From Bog-756 sp963833585 (GTDB lineage Bacteria; Actinomycetota; Acidimicrobiia; Acidimicrobiales; RAAP-2): a stretch of 64,000 bases of DNA. Below the pieces are notes generated by a model. It worked only from the letters and a program-made list of their open reading frames with translations, was not told the origin of the DNA and ran no database searches. Every line of letters begins with the position of its first letter. The first letter of the stretch is position 1. Made by a program: the position numbers and the translations under genes. The stretch spans positions 1-64,000 of the forward strand of contig CAWHYF010000006.1 of assembly GCA_963833585.1 (NCBI GenBank). The letters are read 5' to 3'. This document shows positions 8,924 to 17,754 of the stretch, piece by piece.

Positions 8924-8946
8924 AAGCGGAGATATCGGCTCCGCTT
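8924..8946. promoter_or_regulatory. Candidate TetR operator
   Basis: AAGCGGAG-atatcgg-CTCCGCTT is a perfect 8-bp inverted repeat 18 bases before the exporter start at 8965. A further half-site, TAAGCGGAG, lies at 8881-8889 on the regulator side. The layout is that of a local TetR repressor controlling a divergent pair. Confidence 0.55.
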
Positions 8947-8964
8947 GATCCCACGGAGGCCACC

Positions 8965-10470
8965 ATGACCACGGCAACCACCCTGGCGCCACCCGACGAA
9001 CTGGCAATGACCGAGGGCGAGTCCAACCACTCCATGCGGTGGTGGATCCTGGCCGTGCTGGGCGTGGCCCAATTGATGGTCATCCTCGACAACACCATCG
9101 TGAACATCGCCCTCCCCACGGCCCAGCACGACCTGGGCTTCTCCAACGCCGATCGGCAGTGGATCGTGACGGCGTACTCGCTCGCCTTCGGAAGCCTCCT
9201 CCTCCTCGGCGGCCGCATCGGCGACATCGTCGGCCGCAAGCGAGCGCTCATCGTCGGCCTGGTGGGCTTCGCGGTGGCCTCGGCCATCGGCGGGGCAGCG
9301 GTCAACTTTCCCATGCTGGTCGTGGCCCGAACCGTGCAAGGCGCCTTCGGCGCACTCCTGGCCCCCTCCGTGCTGGCGCTCCTCACCACCACCTTCAGCG
9401 ACCCCGGCGAGCGAGGCAAGGCCTTCGGCATCTACGGCGGAATCGCCGGTGCCGGCGGGGCACTGGGCCTCCTGCTCGGCGGGATCCTCACTTCGTACGC
9501 GTCATGGCGGTGGACACTCTTCGTCAACCTGGCCTTCGCCGCCGTCGCCACCGTGGGCGCTCTCCTGTGGCTGAAGAACGACCGGGCTGCCGACCACGAT
9601 CCGCTCGACCTACCTGGCTTGGCCCTGGTCACGGGTGGCCTGTTCTCGCTGGTCTTCGGATTTTCCCACGCCGAGACCACCGCGTGGAGCAATCCCTTCA
9701 CCCTCGGGTTCCTGGCCCTCGGTGTGGTACTGCTGGGCGTCTTCGCCGCCCTGGAGCTGCGAACTCGGTTCCCGCTCCTTCCACCCCATGTCGTCCTCAG
9801 CCGCACCCGCGGAGGATCGATGCTGGCCATGCTGTTCGCCAGCATCGGGATCTTCGGGGTGTTCTTGTTCCTCACCTACTACCTGCAGGGGACGCTGGGT
9901 TACAGTCCGGTGAAGACGGGGGTGGCCTTCCTGCCCATGGTGGCCGCCCTCGCCTCCATGGCCCAGGTCTCCAACCGTTTCTTCCTGCCCAGGTTCGGGC
10001 CGAAGCCCATCGTGCCCATCGGGCTCCTGATGGCGGCGGCCGCCCTCTACGAGCTGCATCTGGTCAGTCTGCACGGCTCCTACGTCACCCAGGTCCTTCC
10101 CTTCATCGTCCTGTTGGGCTTCGGGTTCGGGCTCAGTCTGGCCCCCTCGTTCAGCACCGGCACCCTGGGGCTCGCACCCCATGACGCAGGCGTCGGATCG
10201 GCGACGTTGAACACCAGTCAACAGGTCGGGGGATCCATCGGTACCGCCTTGCTCAACACCCTGGCCGCAGGGGCCGCCTCGGCCTACCTGGTGGGCCGGG
10301 CCCTCACGCCGGAGAACCTCAGGATCGCCGCCCTGCACAGCTACACCACCGCGTTCCTGTGGTCGTCGGGCATCTTCGTGGCCGGCGCCGTCGTCGCCGG
10401 ACTGGTCCTGCGCCGCGGGAACCTGCGCGAGCTCAGCACACCCGATCCGGTCAACATCGTCCGCCTCTGA
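8965..10470 (+). CDS. MFS drug-efflux transporter, DHA2 (14-TM) family
   Basis: 501 residues. The MFS motif region LDNTIVNIALPTAQHDLG and ADRQWIVTAYSLAFGSLLLL are typical of EmrB/QacA (DHA2) proton-drug antiporters. So is the loop motif GGRIGDIVGRKRAL (motif A). Hydrophobic segments are consistent with 14 helices. The ATG at 8965 follows CACGGAGGCCACC. The tail after the last helix is short. It is divergent from a TetR regulator, so expression is probably induced by a toxic substrate. The substrate cannot be predicted from sequence. Confidence 0.88.
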   Translation: MTTATTLAPPDELAMTEGESNHSMRWWILAVLGVAQLMVILDNTIVNIALPTAQHDLGFSNADRQWIVTAYSLAFGSLLLLGGRIGDIVGRKRALIVGLVGFAVASAIGGAAVNFPMLVVARTVQGAFGALLAPSVLALLTTTFSDPGERGKAFGIYGGIAGAGGALGLLLGGILTSYASWRWTLFVNLAFAAVATVGALLWLKNDRAADHDPLDLPGLALVTGGLFSLVFGFSHAETTAWSNPFTLGFLALGVVLLGVFAALELRTRFPLLPPHVVLSRTRGGSMLAMLFASIGIFGVFLFLTYYLQGTLGYSPVKTGVAFLPMVAALASMAQVSNRFFLPRFGPKPIVPIGLLMAAAALYELHLVSLHGSYVTQVLPFIVLLGFGFGLSLAPSFSTGTLGLAPHDAGVGSATLNTSQQVGGSIGTALLNTLAAGAASAYLVGRALTPENLRIAALHSYTTAFLWSSGIFVAGAVVAGLVLRRGNLRELSTPDPVNIVRL

Positions 10471-10501
10471 GACCGCCGTGACGGCGTGGGGACGTGGGGC
10501 G

Positions 10502-11719
10502 TCAGCCCTTCGGATCCGGGATCAGCACGCAGCGGGTTCCCGAGTAGATCGTCGGCATGCACTTGTTGCAGTGGATGCACAGCCCGTCGTCGGTGGAGCC
10601 CTGCTCCCACCGGGCGATCAGCTCAGGCTCCCGCAGCAGGGCCCGGGCCATGGCCACGAAGGCGAAACCCTCGGCCAGCGCCCGCTCGACGGTCTCCAGC
10701 CGGTTGATCCCCCCCAGCAGGATCAAGGGCAGCGAAAGAGCATCGAGGAATTGGCGGGCATACGGGAGGAAATACGCCTCCTCGAAGGGATACTCCTGGA
10801 GGAACCGCGAACCCACCACTCGGAACCCGGCCCGCAACGGCGTAGGGAGCGTGGCGGCGAACTCCACCCGGGGGGCTTCGCCCCGGAACAGGAACATCGG
10901 GTTGGACAAGGAGCTCCCGCCGGTGAGCTCGAGGGCGTCGAGGGCCCCACCGGCCTCCAGCATGCGACCGAACTCGATGCTCTCCTCCAGCCAGAAGCCG
11001 CCGTCCACCCCGTCGGCCATGTTGAGCTTGGCCGTGACCGCAGCCCGGTCCCCCACCGCGTCCCTCACCGCCTGGACCACCTGGAGCGGGAAGCGGGCCC
11101 GGTTGGCCAGGCTCCCGCCCCAGCGGTCGCTCCGACGATTCAGCTTGGGGCTCAAGAACGCACTCAACAGGTAGTTGTGCCCGAGGTGGATCTCGATGCA
11201 GTCGAATCCGGCCTCGACGGCTCGGGAGGCACCGTGGCCGTACTCCTCGGTGATCCGGGCGATGTCCTGGTCGGAGGCGGCCCGGGTCATCCCCCCGCCC
11301 GCGTTCATCCGGCGGCTGGGGGCCAGCGACGGGTGTCCGTTGGAGCGGGCATTGGCCACCGGGCCGGCGTGCCCGATCTGAGCCGAGGCCGCCGCCCCGG
11401 CGTCGTGCACGGCGTCGGTGACCCGCTTCAGGTCGGTCACGTTGTCGTCGCTCAGGAGCACGCAGTGGCGGTCGGTCCGGCCCTCGGGCGACACGGCCAG
11501 GTACGCCACGGTGGTCATGGCCACGCCGCCCGAGGCCACCCGCGAGTGGAAGGCCACCAAGTCGTCGGTCACCGCACCCTTGGGGGTGGCACCCTCGAAC
11601 GTGGCCGACTTGATGATCCGGTTCTTCAATGTGAGCGGCCCCAGGCGGGCCGGAGCGAAGACCGAGGACGCCGGACCGTCCGCCTCTCCACTGGCGACCC
11701 TCGTCACCGGCTCACTCAC
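10502..11719 (-). CDS. Old-yellow-enzyme family NADH:flavin oxidoreductase
   Basis: 405 residues, a single FMN-binding TIM barrel. It opens with FAPARLGPLTLKNRIIKSAT. The central IEIHLGHNYLLSAFLSPKLN and NRRSDRWGGSLANRARF are the active-site and FMN regions of the 2,4-dienoyl-CoA reductase/OYE class. C-terminal CIHCNKC..C resembles the first part of the iron-sulfur motif of the larger dienoyl-CoA reductases, but the second flavin/NAD domain is absent. It likely reduces activated C=C bonds, e.g. in unsaturated acyl-CoAs or enones. It converges with the MFS gene (32-base gap) and is followed by the phosphatase gene on its own strand side. Confidence 0.85.
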   Translation of the reverse strand: MSEPVTRVASGEADGPASSVFAPARLGPLTLKNRIIKSATFEGATPKGAVTDDLVAFHSRVASGGVAMTTVAYLAVSPEGRTDRHCVLLSDDNVTDLKRVTDAVHDAGAAASAQIGHAGPVANARSNGHPSLAPSRRMNAGGGMTRAASDQDIARITEEYGHGASRAVEAGFDCIEIHLGHNYLLSAFLSPKLNRRSDRWGGSLANRARFPLQVVQAVRDAVGDRAAVTAKLNMADGVDGGFWLEESIEFGRMLEAGGALDALELTGGSSLSNPMFLFRGEAPRVEFAATLPTPLRAGFRVVGSRFLQEYPFEEAYFLPYARQFLDALSLPLILLGGINRLETVERALAEGFAFVAMARALLREPELIARWEQGSTDDGLCIHCNKCMPTIYSGTRCVLIPDPKG

Positions 11720-11747
11720 CGGCTCGTTCCCTGCTCGCGGTCTCCAT

Positions 11748-12533
11748 CTACGGCCTCGTCCCCGATGGCTCCCCGGTCACACCGGCCTCGGCCAGGACGG
11801 CCATGACCGCCACGGCCAGGTCCGGATGGCAGACCACCAGATCGGGCAGCCACGGGTCGGGCTGGGAATAGCACAGCGGCGAACCGTCCAGCCGGGTGGC
11901 GTGGAGGCCCATGGCAATGGCGACCGCCACCGGAGCCGCGGAGTCCCACTCGTACTGGCCACCGGCGTGGACGTACACTTCGGCCGCGCCACGGATCACC
12001 GCCGCGATCTTGGCTCCCGCCGATCCCATGGGCACGGTCTCGGCCCCCAACCGCTCCGCAACGACCGGCACGAACTCAGGCGGCCGGGTGCGGCTCACCA
12101 CGATGCGGGGAACGGCACGCGCCGGAGTCAGGTCAGGCGGGCTCCCGGTGCTGAGGACCATGCCCATGGCGGGCAGCGCCACCGCCCCCACCACGGGACG
12201 GCCGTCGACGGCCAGCGCCACGTGTACGGCCCAGTCCTCCCGGCCCTCGGAGTATTCGCGCGTGCCGTCCAGGGGGTCGACGATCCACACTCTTCCCGAT
12301 TGCGGACCGAGCACATCGGACTGGTCGGCCTCCTCCGAACGGACCCGGTCCTCGGGGAACCGTTCATCCAGCCGGGCCATCAGGAGACGGTGCGATCGAC
12401 GGTCGCCCTCCTTGCCCAACTCCTTGCCGGTCAGGGAGCCCGACCGCAGGTCGACCAGAAGGTCGCCGGCCTCGTTGGCCAGTTCGACGGCCACCCGAGT
12501 CTCGGTGTCCAGCTCCACGGTCTCGTCCACCAC
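11748..12533 (-). CDS. Inositol-monophosphatase/CysQ-like phosphatase
   Basis: 261 residues. The metal site is intact: EEADQSD, then WIVDPLDGTREYSEG, and C-terminal EWDSAAPVAVA. This is the pattern of the Mg-dependent, Li-sensitive phosphatase superfamily. The DGTREY variant and following DWAVHVALAV suit 3'(2'),5'-bisphosphate nucleotidase (CysQ, which removes PAP from sulfate assimilation) better than inositol phosphatase, but specificity is not certain. The cys locus at 49-54 kb would supply PAP only if a PAPS route exists. It lies just upstream of the OYE gene on the same strand (28-base gap), so they may be co-transcribed. Confidence 0.8.
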   Translation of the reverse strand: MVDETVELDTETRVAVELANEAGDLLVDLRSGSLTGKELGKEGDRRSHRLLMARLDERFPEDRVRSEEADQSDVLGPQSGRVWIVDPLDGTREYSEGREDWAVHVALAVDGRPVVGAVALPAMGMVLSTGSPPDLTPARAVPRIVVSRTRPPEFVPVVAERLGAETVPMGSAGAKIAAVIRGAAEVYVHAGGQYEWDSAAPVAVAIAMGLHATRLDGSPLCYSQPDPWLPDLVVCHPDLAVAVMAVLAEAGVTGEPSGTRP

Positions 12534-12664
12534 TCATCACCCCACGTCGGCTCTGGACCGCCAGATCCCTTGCCCGACGGCCCGCCCGGACGCTCGCACC
12601 CCGGCGGGCCACCAGTCTGCCCGACAACGGGACCGGTCCGCCCCGATGACTACGCTCCCCCTTC

Positions 12665-13150
12665 ATGACCCACGCCTCCGGCCCGACCGACCCTCCAGGC
12701 TCGACCGGCTCACCCGCGGGCCCCGGAGCGCCCCCGTCCCCGGCCATGACCGTCACCGAGCTCCAGGAGATGCTCGACGGGTCCTTCCCGGGCACGAGTC
12801 TTCCGTACGTCCTCGAGTCCATCACCCCGACCACCGCCCGTCTGCGTCAGACCATTGGGGTGAACCACAGCCGACCCGGCGGCACGGTGTCCGGCCCGAC
12901 CCTGATGACCCTGGCCGACCTCGCCGCCTGGATGGTCATCGTGGGTCAGATCGGACCGGTGGCGTTGTCGGTGACCACCAGCCTCCACATCGACTTCCTG
13001 CGCAAACCGGACCTGGTCGACGTGGTGGCCGAGGCCACCCTGCTCAAGTTGGGTCAGCGCCTGGGCGTGGCCGAGGTGGCCTTGTACTCGGTGGGCCACG
13101 ACAAGATGGTGGCCAAGGCCCAGGTCACGTACTCCATCCCTCCTCGCTGA
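12665..13150 (+). CDS. PaaI-type hot-dog thioesterase
   Basis: 161 residues with a proline/glycine-rich leader of about 30 residues and then one hot-dog domain. NHSRPGGTVSGPTLMTLADL is the PaaI-family active-site and dimer-helix region. IDFLRKPD and VAEATLLKLGQRLGVAEV are the following strands. It should hydrolyse acyl- or aryl-CoA thioesters in the cytoplasm. It is divergent from the phosphatase gene and upstream of the amidohydrolase. The natural thioester is unknown. Confidence 0.8.
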   Translation: MTHASGPTDPPGSTGSPAGPGAPPSPAMTVTELQEMLDGSFPGTSLPYVLESITPTTARLRQTIGVNHSRPGGTVSGPTLMTLADLAAWMVIVGQIGPVALSVTTSLHIDFLRKPDLVDVVAEATLLKLGQRLGVAEVALYSVGHDKMVAKAQVTYSIPPR

Positions 13151-13279
13151 CAACGCTGGCCCCCGCGAGACCAGTGAGCCCCATCCGCCAACCGATGCCG
13201 CGGCCACGGCCCCGTGTCGTTGCGCTGCGAAGGCCACCGTGGAAGCATCACAGGACAGCCTTCGAAGGGGGATCCGAAC

Positions 13280-15004
13280 ATGCATGACCTCGTCATTCGA
13301 GGAGGAACGGTCGTGGACGGGACCGGGGCTCCGGCCAGGGTGGCGGACATCACCGTGGACCGGGGACGGATCACCGGTGTCGGCTCCTTCGCCGGCGAGG
13401 AGGCCAACCGGACCGTCGACGCCGATGGATTGCTGGTCACTCCCGGCTGGGTGGACATCCACACCCACTACGACGGCCAGGCCACCTGGGACGAGGTACT
13501 GGCCCCGAGCAGCTGGCACGGCGTGACCACCATCGTCACCGGCAACTGCGGGGTGGGCTTCGCCCCGGCCCGACCCGACCGCCACGAGTGGTTGATCGGT
13601 CTGATGGAGGGTGTGGAGGACATCCCGGGCACCGCGCTGTCCGAGGGGATGCACTGGGAGTGGGAGAGCTTTCCCGAGTACCTCGACGCACTCGAGGGGC
13701 GCAAGTGGACCATGGACGTGGGCACCCAGATCGCCCACGGTGCGGTTCGCTCCTACGTAATGGGGGAACGCGGGGCCCGCAACGAGGTGGCTACGGCCGA
13801 GGACATCACCGCCATGAAGGAGTTGGTCAAAGAGGCCATCGGGGCTGGGGCCCTGGGGTTCTCCACGTCGCGCACCCTTGCCCACATCGCCATTGACGGG
13901 GAGCCGGTACCCGGGACCTTCGCCGCCGAGGACGAGCTGTTCGGCATCGGAAGTGCCCTCGGTGAGCTGGGCACCGGGGTGTTCGAACTGGCCCCCATGG
14001 GTTCGGCCGGCGAGGACATCGTGGGACCCAGGAAAGAGGTGGACTGGATGCGACGGCTGTCGGCCGCCATCCACCGGCCGGTCACCTTTGCCCTACTCCA
14101 GGTGGACGCGGCGCCGGGCCTCTGGCGAGAACTGATGGACGAGTCACTCCGGGCCGTGGACGAGGGCGCCGACCTGTGGCCGCAGGTGGCCGGCCGCGCC
14201 ACCGGGCTGCTCTCCGGCCACTTCACCACCTACAGCCTGTTCGACCTGGTTCCGGCCTACCAGGAGCTGAAGGCCAGAGGCCTGCCGCCCGAGGCGTTCG
14301 TGAAGACCCTGCGGACACCGGAGTTCCGTGAGGCCGTGGTGGGCTGGCAGGTTCCGACCGGAGACGCCTCCCGGATGGAGCAGGCCTACCGCACCACCTT
14401 CGCGCTCGGCAGTCCCCCCGAGTACGAACCGGGTCCGGAGCGGTCGTTGGCCGGTATCGCTGCCGCCACCGGCCGCACGCCGCTGGCCGTGGCCTATGAC
14501 GCCATGCTCGAGAACGACGGTCAGGGTCTCCTGTACGTGCCCATCCTCAACTACTCCGACGGGGACCTCGCACCGGCACGCGAGATGCTGCTCCATCCTC
14601 GGGCCGCGGCCGGGCTGGCCGATGGCGGAGCCCACTGCGGCGTCATCTGCGACGCCGGGCAGCCCACCTTCATGCTGACCCACTGGACCCGCGACCGGGC
14701 CAGGGGTGAACGGCTCCCGCTCGAGTGGGTCGTGAAGAAGCAGACCCACGACACGGCACGGCTCTACGGCCTGACCGACCGGGGAACCATCGAGGTCGGG
14801 GCGGTGGCAGACCTCAACCTGATCGACTACGACAACCTGCAGCTGGGCGACCCCACCGTGGTCGACGACCTCCCGGCCCGAGGTCGGCGAATCCTCCAAA
14901 ACGCCACCGGCTACGTGGAGACGATCAAGTCCGGAGTCACCACCTTCGACCACGGGGAGGACACCGGCGCCCGTCCGGGGACCCTGCTGCGAGGAGCCCG
15001 CTGA
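13280..15004 (+). CDS. D-aminoacylase-type amidohydrolase
   Basis: 574 residues from the ATG at 13280, which has AGGGGG upstream and starts directly with MHDLVIRGGTVVDGTG, the usual N-terminus. The metal-binding HTHYDG motif is in GWVDIHTHYDGQATWD. NCGVGFAP (the Cys ligand of D-aminoacylases) and DGGAHCG near residue 455 are also present. The C-terminal composite beta-sandwich ends in DLPARGRRILQNATGY. The family removes acyl groups from N-acyl-D-amino acids, but many actinobacterial members have unknown substrates. An in-frame upstream start at 13214 would add 22 residues not seen in the family. Confidence 0.82.
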   Translation: MHDLVIRGGTVVDGTGAPARVADITVDRGRITGVGSFAGEEANRTVDADGLLVTPGWVDIHTHYDGQATWDEVLAPSSWHGVTTIVTGNCGVGFAPARPDRHEWLIGLMEGVEDIPGTALSEGMHWEWESFPEYLDALEGRKWTMDVGTQIAHGAVRSYVMGERGARNEVATAEDITAMKELVKEAIGAGALGFSTSRTLAHIAIDGEPVPGTFAAEDELFGIGSALGELGTGVFELAPMGSAGEDIVGPRKEVDWMRRLSAAIHRPVTFALLQVDAAPGLWRELMDESLRAVDEGADLWPQVAGRATGLLSGHFTTYSLFDLVPAYQELKARGLPPEAFVKTLRTPEFREAVVGWQVPTGDASRMEQAYRTTFALGSPPEYEPGPERSLAGIAAATGRTPLAVAYDAMLENDGQGLLYVPILNYSDGDLAPAREMLLHPRAAAGLADGGAHCGVICDAGQPTFMLTHWTRDRARGERLPLEWVVKKQTHDTARLYGLTDRGTIEVGAVADLNLIDYDNLQLGDPTVVDDLPARGRRILQNATGYVETIKSGVTTFDHGEDTGARPGTLLRGAR

Positions 15005-15110
15005 CCTGACCCTCGCCGCGGGCCGCCTGCGAGCGTCGGCCTCGGCCAGAGCCGCCTCCCATCGGTGCCGACCGGTCCCCGCGCCGCTCGGTGAGGTCGG
15101 GACGTGACGC

Positions 15111-15500
15111 TCAGGGCCGGCGGCCCGTCGGGCCGGCATCGACCCCGATGGCAGAGTCACCTGTCCGGTCCGCACCGGCCTCCCCGACCAGGGCCTCGGC
15201 GGCGAACTCCTGTTGCATCTGCTGGTAGACGCGGTGCTCGACGAAGAAGGCCAGAGTGGGGACGAAGCCGGCCGCCACCACCAGCACGATCCGCCCCAGC
15301 CTCCAGTGGGCCCGTCGCGCCAGGTCGGCCGCCGTGATCAGGTACACGATGTAGAGGTAGCCGTGGATCGGGGCCACGATCTCCGCCTCCCGCTTCACGT
15401 CGGCGCCGAATGCCTGGGCGATGACGATGAGGGTCAAGAGGATCAGGGCGGTGCCGACGACGAACGCCATCACCCGGTAGCGGATCAGCGCGCCGTGCAT
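15111..15500 (-). CDS. DUF3817 membrane protein
   Basis: 129 residues with three membrane segments: VMAFVVGTALILLTLIVIA, PIHGYLYIVYLITAADLA and IVLVVAAGFVPTLAFF. The HGYLYIVYL motif and FFVEHRV near the third helix mark the DUF3817 family of actinobacterial inner-membrane proteins. Function is unknown. It lies 28 bases downstream of another small membrane protein gene on the same strand, and the two are probably one transcript. Confidence 0.8.
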   Translation of the reverse strand: MHGALIRYRVMAFVVGTALILLTLIVIAQAFGADVKREAEIVAPIHGYLYIVYLITAADLARRAHWRLGRIVLVVAAGFVPTLAFFVEHRVYQQMQQEFAAEALVGEAGADRTGDSAIGVDAGPTGRRP

Positions 15501-15528
15501 CTCGTCCTCGACGCCGACCGTTCGGTGG

Positions 15529-15993
15529 TCACCGCGAGCCGGCGGCGGACTCGGCGTCGGCGGCGCTCAGATCGGCCAGGTACCGGTTGTACGCGGCCAA
15601 CCGGGCCGCCTCCTCCGCGGTCTGGTCGGCGTAGCGCTCCCCGCGGGCCGGTGAGCCCTCCTCGACCGCGGACCGGGCCGCGATGGCTACGTTCTCCTTC
15701 CGGCCGCCGGAGAGGGCCCAACCGGGCTGCCGTTGGTCAGCTCCCGAACCCGGCTCGTCGGCCGACGGCGGGACCCGATGGGCCAGCGCGGCGGGCTGAT
15801 CATGGATGAGCTGCCACCACATGTAGACGGCGTACCCGGCGAACAGGGGCCATTCGAAGGTGTACGCCCAGCTCAGCGTATTGCCGCCGAGCGCCCTGCT
15901 CAGCTGCCACCAGGTCAGCCAGGCGAAGACCGGGAGGAGGACGAGCAGCGTGAGGTGCATGCCGACGCAACGGCGTGAGAAGTAGCGGCCCAC
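15529..15993 (-). CDS. Small actinobacterial membrane protein of unknown function
   Basis: About 154 residues from a GTG at 15993 (VGRYFSRRCVGMHLTLLVL); an ATG at 16029 would add 12. Two hydrophobic segments follow: LTLLVLLPVFAWLTWWQLSRA and WPLFAGYAVYMWWQLI. A charged cytoplasmic tail ends AARLAAYNRYLADLSA. The LAAYNRYLA tail and two-helix head match a conserved actinobacterial family often found beside DUF3817 genes, sometimes annotated as a glucitol-operon regulator on weak grounds. I assign no function. Confidence 0.65.
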   Translation of the reverse strand: MGRYFSRRCVGMHLTLLVLLPVFAWLTWWQLSRALGGNTLSWAYTFEWPLFAGYAVYMWWQLIHDQPAALAHRVPPSADEPGSGADQRQPGWALSGGRKENVAIAARSAVEEGSPARGERYADQTAEEAARLAAYNRYLADLSAADAESAAGSR

Positions 15994-16092
15994 AGCTCCA
16001 TCGTACCGTCGTGCCGCCACGGCTCCCATTCGGCTGGCGCCGCGGTCGGAGCGCTTGGCCGTGACCGACGCCGGCTGCGGCGCACCCGGGTC

Positions 16093-16290
16093 TCAGCGGG
16101 CGGCCAGGTGGGCCGTCACCTGTCCGCCGATCAGCTCCGCCAGGAGTTCCGGCTGGTCGAGGGCGGCAAATGGCGCGCCGTCGGGAAGGGTGACCAATGT
16201 GGACTCGGGGAGGTCCCGACCCAGTGGCTCGGCCAGACCACGGGGGAGGGCCCGGTCGTCGTCGCCCCACGGCGGCGGTGAGTAGCGTCT
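16093..16290 (-). pseudogene. C-terminal remnant of an alpha/beta hydrolase
   Basis: The minus-strand frame ending at 16093 reads WGDDDRALPRGLAEPLG, then DLPESTLVTLPDGAPFAALD and QPELLAELI. This is the end of an alpha/beta hydrolase: the 'WG..DR..P' Asp loop, the strand before the catalytic His, and the final helix, with the usual His position read as Ala (APF instead of HF). No matching N-terminal part is present upstream, where the plus-strand protease starts at 16295. It looks like a truncated gene. Confidence 0.5.
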
Positions 16291-16294
16291 CAGC

Positions 16295-17153
16295 GTGCGC
16301 AGGGGGAACCTGAGGGCTATCGGCTCGGCAGGCGTGGCCATGGCCATGGCCATTGGCCTGGACCGGCGTCCTCCCCACCCAGGTGGCGGGGGCGGGCCTC
16401 CTACCCGGAGAGCAGGCCGCCAGCTCTCCGGCCACCTCCCCCCCACCGGGCACACCGTCGGCCCGGCCCTTCGGGGGGACACCGACAGTGGGCCCGCTCT
16501 TCCCTCCCGGGAGCTCCACCCACACCTGCACGGCCAGTGTGGTCCAGAGCCGGTCCGGCAACCTACTGGTCACCGCCACCCACTGCATCGCCGGTGACGC
16601 CAGGGGGTACACCTTCGCTCCCGGCTACCACGCCGGCGTGGAGCCGTTCGGCTCGTGGACGGTGGTCGGGGCCTACGGCTCTCCGAAGTGGATCACCGAC
16701 CGGTCGCCCCAGTTGGACTTCGCCTTTCTGGTGGTCGCCCCCCACCGCGTCCACGGACGCGTCCAGGAGATCCAGTCCGTCACCGGGGCCAACCGCCTCG
16801 GGACCGCTCCTCCACGTGGGACCTCGGTCACCGTGCCCGCCTACGCCACCGGGACCCGCGACCGGCCGTTGACCTGCACCGCACGGGTGTACTACCGAGG
16901 CGTCTACCCGGCATTCAACTGCAACCCGTACGTGGACGGCACCAGCGGTTCGCCGTGGCTCCGGCGCGGCCCGCACGGATCGGTGGTGGTCGGGGTCATC
17001 GGCGGGCTCCACCAGGGTGGGTGCTATCCCTGGACCTCCTACAGCGCCCCCTTCGGCCCGGCCACCCTGCGCACCTACACCTCTGCCGCCGCCGGGGGGA
17101 AGGTCTCGGTCTTCCCCGGTCCCGAAAGCGACGGCTGCTCCACGGGCCTCTGA
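16295..17153 (+). CDS. Secreted trypsin-like serine protease; N-terminal frame uncertain
   Basis: The catalytic triad is visible: His in VTATHCIAG, Asp in LDFAFLVV and Ser in DGTSGSPW, with paired Cys typical of S1 proteases. The body reads from TTG 16353, a poor start without a ribosome site. A GTG at 16295 in another frame opens a good signal peptide (MRRGNLRAIGSAGVAMAMAIG) that would join the body (LAWTGVLPTQVAGAGLL) after a one-base indel near 16355. I therefore annotate from 16295 with a suspected frameshift. It probably acts outside the cell. The substrate is unknown. Confidence 0.7.
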
Positions 17154-17754
17154 CTCGGCCCACCGCCGAGGGGCGGGCGGGGAGCGGCGGGCGGCGGGCG
17201 GGCGCACAGAAGCTAGATCCCCGTCCCGACCAACCTGGCTGCCTAGTATTTTCACCGCCCGTCCGCATGGGTCCCGGGCCAGGAAACAGGCGGCACGGGT
17301 CCGTTCGCCACCCCCGGCCGAAAGGACCGTCATCCACCCGATCTCCATCCCCATCGACAACACCTCGGTGCATCCGGCCAGGAGCCATTCCACCGCGGTG
17401 TTCCAGGTGAGCTGGGCCCTCAGCCAACTTTGGGTGTCCATCACCTCCCCCGTCGTGGGCGGCATCCTCGGTAGGGCGATGTGGCGCGGACCCGGCGGCC
17501 GCCATCCGACGAGCGACCCGACGAGATCTCCGAGGCGGGCGCCCTGGCCGTCTGCCGGCGTCGTCCCCAGCCGGAGTAGACCGGTCCTGTACCCCAAGGA
17601 ACTGCCCTCCCCGCGGCGCCCACGGTGCGCTCGACTCCCGTCGACTCCCGCGACCCTCGCGGCACGAGGATGCCCGGAGGTGCGGAGAAGGGACTAGACA
17701 GGGGGGCGCGCCGGGCCGCCGAAGCTGTCACAGCCCCGTCGTACCGTCCCCACC
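17154..17754. other. Intergenic region, no confident gene
   Basis: 600 bases. The start is GC-rich low-complexity sequence (GGGCGGGCGG blocks at 17170-17205). A minus-strand frame from ATG 17450 (MDTQSWLRAQLTWNTAVEWL) has a GGGGGAGG just 2-3 bases upstream and looks faintly protein-like, but it degenerates to arginine/proline-rich sequence and overlaps the protease end antisense. I do not call it. Confidence 0.4.

Noticed and set aside
10502..11719. Full-length 2,4-dienoyl-CoA reductase
   Set aside because: The second FAD/NAD domain is missing at 405 residues, so only the OYE-barrel assignment is supported.
16996..17505. Minus-strand gene opposite and beyond the protease
   Set aside because: Arg/Pro-rich shadow composition, antisense to the protease catalytic domain, no supported family.
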